Source: Xanthobacteraceae bacterium (lineage in GTDB: Bacteria > Pseudomonadota > Alphaproteobacteria > Rhizobiales > Xanthobacteraceae). Taken from it: 64,000 bases of DNA. The notes under the pieces are model-generated. The model worked only from the letters and a program-made list of their open reading frames with translations, did not search any database and was not told where the DNA came from. The position numbers and the translations under genes are program-made. The DNA lies in NCBI GenBank assembly GCA_029239875.1, contig JARBUD010000010.1, positions 1-64,000 of the forward strand, read 5' to 3'. Of this stretch, positions 51,517 through 61,967 are shown piece by piece. Positions within the stretch are counted from its first letter, which is position 1. Every line of letters begins with the position of its first letter.

Positions 51517-52500
51517 TCAGTTGCCGGTGGTCTTCAGGCCCACCTCGGCGGCGAGCTTGCGGAACGCATCCGTGCGCGCCTTGGCGAAGGCGTCGAACTC
51601 CGGCCCGACCAGGTCGTAGGCGAACAGGCCCTGCTCCTCGCGCACCTTCTGCCAGCGCGGATCGGAATTGAGCTTCTTCAGCGCATCGACCCAATAGGCA
51701 TACTGCTCGTCGGTGATGCGGGGCGGCAGGTAGAAGCCGCGCACGATCGGCCACTCGACGTCGTAGCCGGCTTCCTTGGCGGTCGGGACATCGGCGAAGA
51801 CGCCCGGCAGGCGCTTGTCGGAGAAGGTCGCGAGCACCCGGATCTCGCCGGCCTCCAACTGGCCGCGGACCTCGGAAGCGTCGCCCGGCACCGCATCGAT
51901 CGTGCCGCCAAGCAGCGCCGCCAGCGCCTCGCCGCCGCCCTCATAGGACAGGTAGCGCATCTTGCGCGGATCGACGCCCGCGGCCTTGGCCACCAGGGCC
52001 GGCTTCATCCAGTCCTGGCTGCCGACCGTGCCGCCGGCGCCGATGGCGACCGAGCCGGGATCCTTCTTCAGCGCATCGACGAAGTCCTGCAGGGTCTTGA
52101 AACGGCTGTCCTTGCGGACGGCGAGGACGCCGTAATCGGCGCCGACGGCACCGAGCCAGCGCACGTCGTTCTCGGTGAAGCGGCCGAACTTGCCCTGGGC
52201 GAGGTTGACCCAGGAGCCGGTGGAGACGGCGATGATGACGTTCGGATCGTCGGCGCGCCGCGCCTGGATGTTGTTGTAGGCCACCGCGCCGATGCCGCCG
52301 GGCATGTTGGTGGTGCGGATGGTCGGCTTGACGATGCCGAGCTCGTTGAGCTGCTGCGAGGTCACGCGGCAGGTCAGGTCGAAGCCGCCGCCCGGCGCAG
52401 CCGGCGCGATGCATTCAGGGTTGCGCGGCTCGAAGCCCTGCGCCGAAGCGACGCCACCGAGGGCGAGGCTGGCGATCACGGCAAAGGCGAGACGTGTCAT
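51517..52500 (-). CDS. tctC: Tripartite tricarboxylate transporter substrate-binding protein (TctC/Bug)
   Basis: Signal peptide; CIAPAAPGGGFDLTCRV; operon position. Confidence 0.92.
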   Translation of the reverse strand: MTRLAFAVIASLALGGVASAQGFEPRNPECIAPAAPGGGFDLTCRVTSQQLNELGIVKPTIRTTNMPGGIGAVAYNNIQARRADDPNVIIAVSTGSWVNLAQGKFGRFTENDVRWLGAVGADYGVLAVRKDSRFKTLQDFVDALKKDPGSVAIGAGGTVGSQDWMKPALVAKAAGVDPRKMRYLSYEGGGEALAALLGGTIDAVPGDASEVRGQLEAGEIRVLATFSDKRLPGVFADVPTAKEAGYDVEWPIVRGFYLPPRITDEQYAYWVDALKKLNSDPRWQKVREEQGLFAYDLVGPEFDAFAKARTDAFRKLAAEVGLKTTGN

Positions 52501-52524
52501 TGGCATCCTCCCAAACTTTCATTA

Positions 52525-52618
52525 TTGTCGACAAATCTCAGAGTTTTTCGCCGAATGCAACCCTTGTGGCGCCAATCCGGCAGGCCAGCGACGAGAATGA
52601 CGGATACTTTGTCGACAA
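52525..52618. promoter_or_regulatory. Two identical TTGTCGACAA palindromes (52525-52534, 52609-52618), likely GntR operators
   Basis: Perfect 10-bp palindromes in the tctC/gntR divergent region. Confidence 0.75.
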
Positions 52619-53304
52619 GATTACCGCAAACCGGACGACGCTCGAACCAGTCCGACTCGCTGTTCGAGACGCTTACGGTCGGGATCATGACCGGGCGCAT
52701 ACAGCCCGGCGACAAGCTGAACGAGCTGGTGCTCGCCGAGGAATTCGGCGTGAGCCGCGCGCCGATACGCGAGGCTTTCCGGCGCCTTCAGGAGAAGGGG
52801 CTGGTCACCCATGTCGCCCATCAGGGCGTCCGGGTGATCTCGCCGACGCTGCAGGATTTCCTCTCGCTGCTGGACGTACGCGAGGCGCTGGAAGGCATGG
52901 CGAGCCGGCTCGCCGCGACGGAGATGGGGCCGGACGAACTCGACGGGCTGGCCGACGTGGTCGAGCAGCACGGCCGCGACCTGCAGCGCAATCCCGACGG
53001 CCCCTATGTGCAGAACGACTTCGACAACGACTTCCACGTTCGGATCGCCCGCGGATGCCGCAACCCGGTGCTGACCGATCTCCTGTGCGACCAGTTCTAC
53101 CCGCGGCTGAAGCTCTGCCGCGCACGGCACGGCCTCGTGAAAGGACGCGGCCTCGCCGCCTGGAACGAACATCGCCGCATCCTCGCCGCGCTGATGGAAC
53201 GCGACGGCGATGTCGCCGAGTTGCTCATGCGCCGGCATGTCCGGTCCGCCCGAGCCGCCCTGCTCTCGTCGGCGCCCGGACCGGATGGACGCGCTGCGGT
53301 CTAA
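52597..53304 (+). CDS. GntR family regulator (FCD/FadR-like)
   Basis: LFETLTVGIMTGRIQPGDKLNELVLAEEFGVSRAPIREAFRRLQEKGLV. Confidence 0.94.
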   Translation: MTDTLSTRLPQTGRRSNQSDSLFETLTVGIMTGRIQPGDKLNELVLAEEFGVSRAPIREAFRRLQEKGLVTHVAHQGVRVISPTLQDFLSLLDVREALEGMASRLAATEMGPDELDGLADVVEQHGRDLQRNPDGPYVQNDFDNDFHVRIARGCRNPVLTDLLCDQFYPRLKLCRARHGLVKGRGLAAWNEHRRILAALMERDGDVAELLMRRHVRSARAALLSSAPGPDGRAAV

Positions 53305-53771
53305 TCGATCGGCAGCGCCTGCGAGTGCTTGATCTGGCTGAGGGCGAAGCTCGACTCGATGGAGGCGACGCCTTCCAGCCGGGTCAGCGTCCGCTTGAGG
53401 AAGGCCTCATAGGCCGGCAGGTCCTTGACCACGATGCGCAGGAGATAATCCCGCTGGCCGGTCATCAGATAGCACTCGACGATCTCCGGCCAGCGCAGGA
53501 TCGCCTTCGAGAAACGGTCGAGCTCGTCCTCGCGCTGGCGCTCCAGCTTGATCGAGGCGAAGACGCTGATGGGCAGGCCGACCTTGTCCTGATCGACCAC
53601 CGCGACATAGCGCTTGATGACGCCGGCGGCCTCGAGGTTGCGCACCCGCCTTGCGCAGGGCGAGGGCGACAGGCCGACGAGCTCCGCGAGGCGCTCCATC
53701 GTGGTGTGCGCATCCTCCTGCAGCACGGCGAGAATCCGGCGGTCGATGTCGTCGATCCTAGCTTCTGGCAT
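53301..53771 (-). CDS. Lrp/AsnC family regulator
   Basis: IDDIDRRILAVLQEDAHTTMERLAELVGLSPSPCARRVRNLEAAGVIKRYVAVVD. Confidence 0.95.
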   Translation of the reverse strand: MPEARIDDIDRRILAVLQEDAHTTMERLAELVGLSPSPCARRVRNLEAAGVIKRYVAVVDQDKVGLPISVFASIKLERQREDELDRFSKAILRWPEIVECYLMTGQRDYLLRIVVKDLPAYEAFLKRTLTRLEGVASIESSFALSQIKHSQALPID

Positions 53772-53901
53772 GATCAGCTACGCTTCAGCTCAAAATTAGC
53801 GGATTGAGCCAAGATAAGTCGTCCGACTGGCGCAGAATAGCTGCAAAACGCGTATGATCGTGCCTAGTCTGCCATTCCAGCGTAAGCCGGAGCGCCGCCC
53901 C

Positions 53902-56277
53902 ATGGCCAAGACCGCCGACGACATCGCCCTTCTCGAAGAGCTGGAGCGCAAGATCCTCTGGCTGGCGACGTGGACGATCCACAATGCCAACCACGTCCGT
54001 CCCAGCACCGACGGGCTGAAGGTGGGCGGCCACCAGGCCTCCTCCGCCTCCATGGCGACCATCATGACCGCGCTCTATCTCAAGGCGCTGCGCCCCGAGG
54101 ACCGGGTCGCGGTGAAGCCGCATGCGAGCCCGATCTTCCACGCCATCCAGTATCTCGCCGGCCACCAGACGCGCGAGAAGCTGGAGAATTTCCGCGGTTA
54201 CAAGGGCGCGCAGTCCTACCCCTCGCGCACCAAGGACATCGACGACGTCGACTTCTCCACCGGCTCGGTCGGCCTCGGCGTGGCGCAGACTTTGTTCGCC
54301 TCGCTGGTGCAGGATTATCTGCGCGCCAAAGGCCTCCTCGGGACCGGCCTCGGCACCGCCCTGCCCGAGGGCAAGATGGTCGCCCTCGTCGGCGACGCCG
54401 AGATGGACGAGGGCAACATCTTCGAAGCTCTGCTGGAGGGCTGGAAGCACGGCCTGCGCAACACCTGGTGGATCGTCGACTACAACCGCCAGAGCCTCGA
54501 TGCGGTGGTGCGCGAAGGGCTGTGGGAGCGCTTCGAATCCATCTTCCGCAATTTCGGCTGGGACGTCGTCATCCTGAAATATGGCCGCCTCCAGCAGGCG
54601 GCGTTCAAGGAGCCGGGCGGCGAGGCGCTGCGCCGCTGGATCGACGAATGCCCGAACCAGCTCTACTCCGCGCTCACCTTCCAGGGCGGCAAGGCCTGGC
54701 GCAAGCGCCTCACCGACGATCTCGGCGACCAGGGCCCGGTCTCGGCGCTGCTGGACCGCCGCTCCGACGAGGAGCTGGCCCAGCTCATGGGCAATCTCGG
54801 CGGCCACGACCTGCCCTCGCTGGTCGACGCGTTCGAGGCGGCGCGCGAGCACGACCGGCCGGTCTGCTTCATCGCCTACACCATCAAGGGCTTCGGCCTG
54901 CCGCTCGCCGGCCACAAGGACAACCATGCCGGGCTGATGACCCCGGCGCAGGTCGAGGACCTGCGCGCCCACCATCATGTCCGTCCCGGCCATGAATGGG
55001 ACCGGTTCGAGGGGCTCACGGCCGAGCCGGCGAAGCTCGACGCCTTCATCAAGGCCGCCCCCTTCAATGCCGAGGGCACGCGCCGCCATCAGGCGCCGCA
55101 TATCGCGGTGCCGGCGAAGCTCGACGTGCCGCTTCAGCCGGCCATGTCGACCCAGCAGGGCTTCGGGCTGCTGCTCAACGAGATCGGCAAAAGCGAAGGC
55201 GAGTTCGCCAGCCGCATCGTCACCACCTCGCCGGACGTCACCGTCTCCACCAATCTCGGCGCCTGGGTGAACCGGCGGCAGCTCTTCGCCCGCGAGGAGC
55301 TGGCCGACACCTTCAAGAAGGAGCGGATACCCTCGACCTTCAACTGGGAGTTCTCGCCCAAGGGCCAGCACATGGAGCTCGGCATCGCCGAGATGAACCT
55401 GTTCATCATGCTCTCGGCGCTCGGCCTGTCGCATTCGCTGTTCGGCGAGCGGCTGCTGCCCGTCGGCACGCTCTACGATCCCTTCATCGAGCGCGGCCTC
55501 GATGCGCTGAACTATGCCTGCTATCAGGACGCCCGCTTCATTCTCGCCGCCACGCCCTCGGGCGTCACGCTGGCGCCGGAGGGCGGCGCGCACCAGTCCA
55601 TCGCCACGCCGCTGATCGGCATGGCGCAGGACGGGCTCGCCAGCTTCGAGCCGGCCTTCGTCGACGAGTTGGCGGTGATCCTGCGCTTCGCCTTCGCGCA
55701 CGCTCAAGACGAGGATGGCGGCTCAACCTATCTGCGCCTTTCCACCCGCACCATCGAGCAGCCGCGCCGCACCATCGACGACGCGCTGGCTGAGGACATC
55801 GTCAAGGGTGGCTACTGGCTGCGCCGGCCGGGTCCGAACGCTCAAGTTATCGTCGCCTATACCGGCGCACTGGCGCCCGAGGCCATCGAGGCGGTCGGGC
55901 TGATCGCCGAGGACCGGCGCGATGTCGGCCTGCTCGCCGTCACCTCGGCCGACCGGCTGCATGCCGGCTGGACCGCCGCCCAGCGGGCGCGCGAAGAGGG
56001 CGATTACGGCGCCCGCGCCCATGTCGAGACGCTGCTCGACGCCGTGCCGCCGGGCTGCGCCATCATCAGCGCGGTCGACGGCCATCCGGCGACGCTCGGC
56101 TGGCTCGGCTCGGTCCACGGCCACCGCTCGCGCGCGCTCGGCGTCGAGCATTTCGGCCAGACCGGCACCATCGCCGACCTCTACCGCCATTTCGGCATCG
56201 ACGCGCAGGGCATCGCCCGCGCAGCGCAGGCCATCGTGCCGGGCCGGCCGATCCGGCATCTGCGGATGGTGAGCTGA
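53902..56277 (+). CDS. AceE/transketolase-like ThDP enzyme (homodimeric 2-oxoacid dehydrogenase E1 family)
   Basis: RPSTDGLKVGGHQASSASMATIMTALYL; VGDAEMDEGNIFEALLEGWKHGLRNTWWIVDYNRQSLD; ATG at 53902 within longer ORF. Confidence 0.85.
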   Translation: MAKTADDIALLEELERKILWLATWTIHNANHVRPSTDGLKVGGHQASSASMATIMTALYLKALRPEDRVAVKPHASPIFHAIQYLAGHQTREKLENFRGYKGAQSYPSRTKDIDDVDFSTGSVGLGVAQTLFASLVQDYLRAKGLLGTGLGTALPEGKMVALVGDAEMDEGNIFEALLEGWKHGLRNTWWIVDYNRQSLDAVVREGLWERFESIFRNFGWDVVILKYGRLQQAAFKEPGGEALRRWIDECPNQLYSALTFQGGKAWRKRLTDDLGDQGPVSALLDRRSDEELAQLMGNLGGHDLPSLVDAFEAAREHDRPVCFIAYTIKGFGLPLAGHKDNHAGLMTPAQVEDLRAHHHVRPGHEWDRFEGLTAEPAKLDAFIKAAPFNAEGTRRHQAPHIAVPAKLDVPLQPAMSTQQGFGLLLNEIGKSEGEFASRIVTTSPDVTVSTNLGAWVNRRQLFAREELADTFKKERIPSTFNWEFSPKGQHMELGIAEMNLFIMLSALGLSHSLFGERLLPVGTLYDPFIERGLDALNYACYQDARFILAATPSGVTLAPEGGAHQSIATPLIGMAQDGLASFEPAFVDELAVILRFAFAHAQDEDGGSTYLRLSTRTIEQPRRTIDDALAEDIVKGGYWLRRPGPNAQVIVAYTGALAPEAIEAVGLIAEDRRDVGLLAVTSADRLHAGWTAAQRAREEGDYGARAHVETLLDAVPPGCAIISAVDGHPATLGWLGSVHGHRSRALGVEHFGQTGTIADLYRHFGIDAQGIARAAQAIVPGRPIRHLRMVS

Positions 56278-56384
56278 CAATCGCGCCCGCACGCGCAAGC
56301 TGACGCTTCCCAAGCCCCGCGGCACGGCGTAACAGAGCCGTGGGGCAATGATTGCCGCGCATTGGCGCGGCATGGGGGAACGGC

Positions 56385-57400
56385 TTGGCGGGGCGGCGCG
56401 TCTTCATCACCGGCACGGCCGGCTTCATCGGCTTCCATCTCGCGCGGCTGCTGCTCTCGGAAGGCTTCCGGGTGCACGGCTATGACGGCATGACCGATTA
56501 TTACGACGTCCGCCTCAAGCAGCGCCGCCACTCCATGCTGGCGCAGAGCGAGGGCTTCTCCTCCACCGAGGCGATGCTGCAGGACATGGAGACGCTGGAG
56601 CGGACGATCGAGGAGTTCCGTCCCGACATCATCGTCCATCTCGCGGCGCAAGCGGGCGTGCGCTACAGCCTTGAGAAGCCGCGCGCCTACATCGACTCCA
56701 ACATCGTCGGCACGTTCAACGTGATGGAATGCGCCCGCGCCGTCCCGGTGCAGCACCTGCTGATGGCCTCGACCTCCTCGGTCTACGGCGCCAATGAGGA
56801 GATGCCGTTCCACGAGACCGACAAGGCCGACACTCCGCTCACTATCTATGCCGCGACCAAGAAGGCCACGGAGGCGATGGGCCATTCCTACGCCCACATC
56901 TACGGCCTGCCGACGACCATGTTCCGCTTCTTCACGGTCTACGGCCCCTGGGGCCGGCCGGACATGGCGCTGTTCAAGTTCACCCGCGGCATCCTCGAAG
57001 GCACGCCGATCGACATCTACAATCACGGCGAGATGTGGCGCGACTTCACCTATGTCGACGACCTCGTGCGCGGCATCCGCCTGCTGATCGACGCCGTGCC
57101 GCCGCTGCCCGGCGCACGTGAGGAAGAGGTGCCCGGCGACAGCCTGAGCCCGGCGGCGCCGTTCCGCGTCGTCAACATCGGCAATTCCGACAAGGTGCGC
57201 CTGCTCGACTTCGTCGACGCCATCGAGCAGGAGCTCGGCGCTAAGGCGATCCGCAACTACATGCCGATGCAGACCGGCGACGTGCCGGCCACCTGGGCGA
57301 ACGCCGACCTGATCCACACGCTCACCGGCTACAAGCCGAACACGCCGTTCCGCGAGGGCGTGGCGCGCTTCGTCGCCTGGTATCGCGACTATTACGGCGC

Positions 57401-57404
<4 letters not shown>
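56385..57404 (+). CDS. NAD-dependent epimerase (UDP-glucuronate 4-epimerase-like)
   Basis: [52 protein letters not shown]; start (TTG) uncertain. Confidence 0.9.
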
Positions 57405-58698
<1,294 letters not shown>

Positions 58699-58702
<4 letters not shown>

Positions 58703-59955
58703 TTCCCGGCTGCGCCGGCCCGGCGACCTGCCAGCTCACTGAGGATCGCAGCGAAGGCGCGCGTGCCCTTGTCGAAGGAGAGCTCGCGCTCATAGAAGGC
58801 GCGGCCATTGGCGCCGAGCGTCGCGAGCTCGGCGGGATCGAGGCTGGCCAGCTGGACGACCGCGCCGGCCAGCGCCTGCGGGTCCTCCGGCGGCACGATG
58901 AGTCCCGCGCCGGCCTGCCGGACCAGCTCGGCCGCATCGCCCGACACCGCCATGAGCACCGGCTTGCCGGCGATCAGATAGGCCTGCGTCTTGGACGGCA
59001 CGGTGACGTCGAAGAGCGGATCGTCCTTCAGATGCACCAGCAGCACGTCGGCCGCCGCCAGCCAGGCGCCGACCTCGGCCGCGGGAACCCGCGGCAGGAA
59101 CCGGACATTGGCGAGCCCCTCGCGCTGGGCGCGCGCCTTCAGTCGTTCGGTCTCCAGCCCATAGCCGAGGAAGCAGAACTCGATGTGCGGATTGCTTTCC
59201 GCCACCAGCGCCGCAGCATCGAGCGCGCTGTCGATCGCCTGGGCGAGGCCCATATTGCCGGCAAACAGCACGCGGAATTTTCCGGTGTCGCCGAACGCCT
59301 CCGGCCGCGGGCCGGGCGGTGCGTACATGGCGTCCTCGTCCGCCCAGTTGTGGATCACGCTGATCTTCTCGGGCGGTGCGCCGCGCTCGATCAGCAGCCG
59401 GCGGAAGCCGTCCGATTGCGCCACGACATGATCCACCCGCCGCCAGGTCCAGCGGCAGACGGCGTCGATCATGCCGAGCACGGAGCCGCTGTTGATCATG
59501 CCGGTCGCCCGCAGCGTGTCCGGCCACATGTCCTGCACCTCGAGCAGCACAGGGGTTCGGCGGAAGAACCGCGTCACCACCGTGGCGACGCCGACCGTGA
59601 TGGGCGGATGATAGGCGCAGATGACGTCGGCGCGACGCGCGAACAGCGTCAGGTAGAGCGTCGCCGACAGGAAGAAGCTGACGAAGTTGAGGATGCGCCC
59701 GAGCCGGCTCGCATCGTGGCTCGGATAGAGCGCCAGCCGGGTGACGGCGACGCCGTCCCGCATCTCCTTCAGGATCGGGCGGATGCGGTAGCCGCCATAA
59801 ACCTTGCCGCCGGGATAGTTGGGGAAGCCGGTGACCACCTCGACGTCGAAGCCGAGCTCGCCCAGCCGCCGCGCAAAGGCCGCGCCCCGGACATTCGGCT
59901 CGGGGTCGTACCATTGCGAGACGAAGATGAGGCGCGGGCGGGCGGCGGCGCTCAT
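58699..59955 (-). CDS. Glycosyltransferase family 4 (WbuB-like)
   Basis: [45 protein letters not shown]. Confidence 0.92.
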
Positions 59956-61100
59956 ATGCCCAGATCGTTCTTCCTGATCCCGTCCCAGCCGTTCGACAGG
60001 TGCGCCGTGCCGAGGATCAGGCTGACCACGCGCTCCGACGTATCGGTGATGCGATAATCCTCCGGCACCGGATGCGGCCGACCCTCTTCTTCGCGGGCGG
60101 CGAACATGCGGGTGGCGGCGTGGACGCCGCGCAGCACCGCCTCGCGCGAGAGGCCGGTGATGACGATGGATCCCGTGTCCAGCGCCTCCGGCCGCTCGAT
60201 CGCATCGCGCGGCGTGATGGCGGGGAAGCCGAGGATGGAGGCCTCCTCGGCGATGGTGCCGCTGTCGGAGATGGCGCAGAAGGCGCCCATCTGCAGGCGG
60301 TTATAGTCGTGGAAGCCGAACGGCTTCATGAACTGCACCCGCTCGTCCGCCACCGCGCCGAGCGCCTCCAGCCGCTTGCGGGTGCGCGGATGGGTCGAGA
60401 CGATGAGCGGGAGGTCATAGCGCACGGCGAGCTCCGAGAGCGCGCCGACCAGCTCGGAGAGGCGGTCGCCCCGGTCGACATTCTCCTCGCGGTGCAGCGA
60501 GACGATGAAATAGCCGCGCTCCGCGAGCCCCAGCCGTTCCAGCACGTCGGAGGCCTCGATCTGCGGGCGATAATGCTCCAGCACCTCGCGCATGGGCGAG
60601 CCGGTGAGGTAGAGACGCCGGTGCGGCAGGCCCTCGGCCAGCAGGTGCCGGCGGGCGTGCTCGGTATAGACGAGGTTGAAGTCGGCGATGTGGTCGACCA
60701 GCTTGCGGTTGGTCTCCTCCGGCACGTTGCGGTCGAAGGAGCGGTTGCCGGCTTCCATGTGATAGACTGGCACCTTCATCCGCCGGGCCATGATGGCGGA
60801 GATCGCCGAATTGGTGTCGCCGAGGATCAGCACCGCGTCGGGCTTTTCAGCGGCGATGACCTTCTCGCTCTCGGTCAGGATCTTGCCCAGCGTCTCGCCG
60901 AGCGAGCCGCCACCGGTGCCGAGGAAATGGTCCGGCCGGCGCACGCCGAGGTCCTCGAAGAACACCTCGTTGAGCTCGTAGTCGTAGTTCTGGCCGGTGT
61001 GGACGATGCAGTGGTCGCAATATTCGTCGAGCCGCGCCATCACCCGCGAGAGGCGGATGATCTCGGGCCGCGTGCCCAATATGGTCATCACCTTGAGCAT
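59952..61100 (-). CDS. UDP-N-acetylglucosamine 2-epimerase family (WbjD/FnlC-like)
   Basis: MLKVMTILGTRPEIIRLSRVMARLDEYCDHCIVHTGQNYDYELNEVFFEDLGV. Confidence 0.93.
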   Translation of the reverse strand: MLKVMTILGTRPEIIRLSRVMARLDEYCDHCIVHTGQNYDYELNEVFFEDLGVRRPDHFLGTGGGSLGETLGKILTESEKVIAAEKPDAVLILGDTNSAISAIMARRMKVPVYHMEAGNRSFDRNVPEETNRKLVDHIADFNLVYTEHARRHLLAEGLPHRRLYLTGSPMREVLEHYRPQIEASDVLERLGLAERGYFIVSLHREENVDRGDRLSELVGALSELAVRYDLPLIVSTHPRTRKRLEALGAVADERVQFMKPFGFHDYNRLQMGAFCAISDSGTIAEEASILGFPAITPRDAIERPEALDTGSIVITGLSREAVLRGVHAATRMFAAREEEGRPHPVPEDYRITDTSERVVSLILGTAHLSNGWDGIRKNDLGI

Positions 61101-61104
61101 CGTC

Positions 61105-61479
61105 TCACCCCAGGACAGGATCGGCATAGGTGTCGGGCGCGGCGGGATCGAAGATCGCCTGCGTCCAGAACAAGGTCAGCAGCGGCTTGTCGCCGATATT
61201 CTCGATGCTGTGCGTGTGCAGCGTCGGCATGTCGACCGCCGCCGGCGCCGCGCCGTTCACGCGATATTCCCACACCGGCCCGCCGAGCACACGACGGATG
61301 CGGATGACGGCCTCGCCCTCCAGCACCAGGAAACGCTCGACCTTGTCGAGGTGGAAATGGTTGCCGCGCGTCACGCCCGGCTCTGTCCAGCTGAGGAAGG
61401 TCTGCCCGCCTCCGCCGCCCTTCACCGCCTCGAACAGCACGCCGCGCGCGTCGCTGTTGAGCTTGAGCGAGCGCGGCGC
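61105..61479 (-). pseudogene. CapF/WbjC-type C-terminal cupin fragment lacking the N-terminal NAD-binding domain
   Basis: SLKLNSDARGVLFEAVKGGGGGQTFLSWTEPGVTRGNHFHLDKVERFLVLEGEAVIRI; frame is closed by a stop at 61480-61482 with no SDR domain. Confidence 0.7.
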
Positions 61480-61967
61480 TCACCGAGGCCGCCGGCTTCT
61501 TCGTCGAGCAGGTGCTGCTCGACCACGACGCCGACAGCTACCGTGTGCTGGGCGGCAGCCGCCGCTCCACCCATGAGGAGCTGCGCCACAACATGGCGCT
61601 GCTGATGCGCTGGCTGCACCCGGACCTGCAGGCGCTGCGCAACCGCGCCGCCGCCGACCGCGAGGTGTTCAGCAGCCGGGTGACGCGGGCCTGGGAGGAC
61701 CTGAAGAACGACGAGCGCCGGCGTGCCTATGACCGCCTGCACCCGCCGGCCGCGCCGTCGAACGGCGCGACGCGCCGGAGCAGCCGTGGGCCAAAGACCG
61801 GTTCGGTAAAGATCAGTCCGGCCAATGGCGCGTCGAAGGGCCGGTATCCCGGGAGCGCGGCGAAGCCGATGCTGCGTTCGCGGTCCCGCTCCCCCGGCAG
61901 ATCCCGCCACAGCAGCGGCGGCTCGTTCTGGATGCGGCTCTTCGACCTGTTCCGGAGGAGCCCGTGA
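61467..61967 (+). CDS. J-domain-like protein, possibly 5'-truncated (GTG at 61512 the first plausible start)
   Basis: ALTEAAGFFVEQVLLDHDADSYRVLGGSRRSTHEELRHNMALLMRWLHPDLQ...RAWEDLKNDERRRAYDRLHP. Confidence 0.65.
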   Translation, partial: ASAALTEAAGFFVEQVLLDHDADSYRVLGGSRRSTHEELRHNMALLMRWLHPDLQALRNRAAADREVFSSRVTRAWEDLKNDERRRAYDRLHPPAAPSNGATRRSSRGPKTGSVKISPANGASKGRYPGSAAKPMLRSRSRSPGRSRHSSGGSFWMRLFDLFRRSP

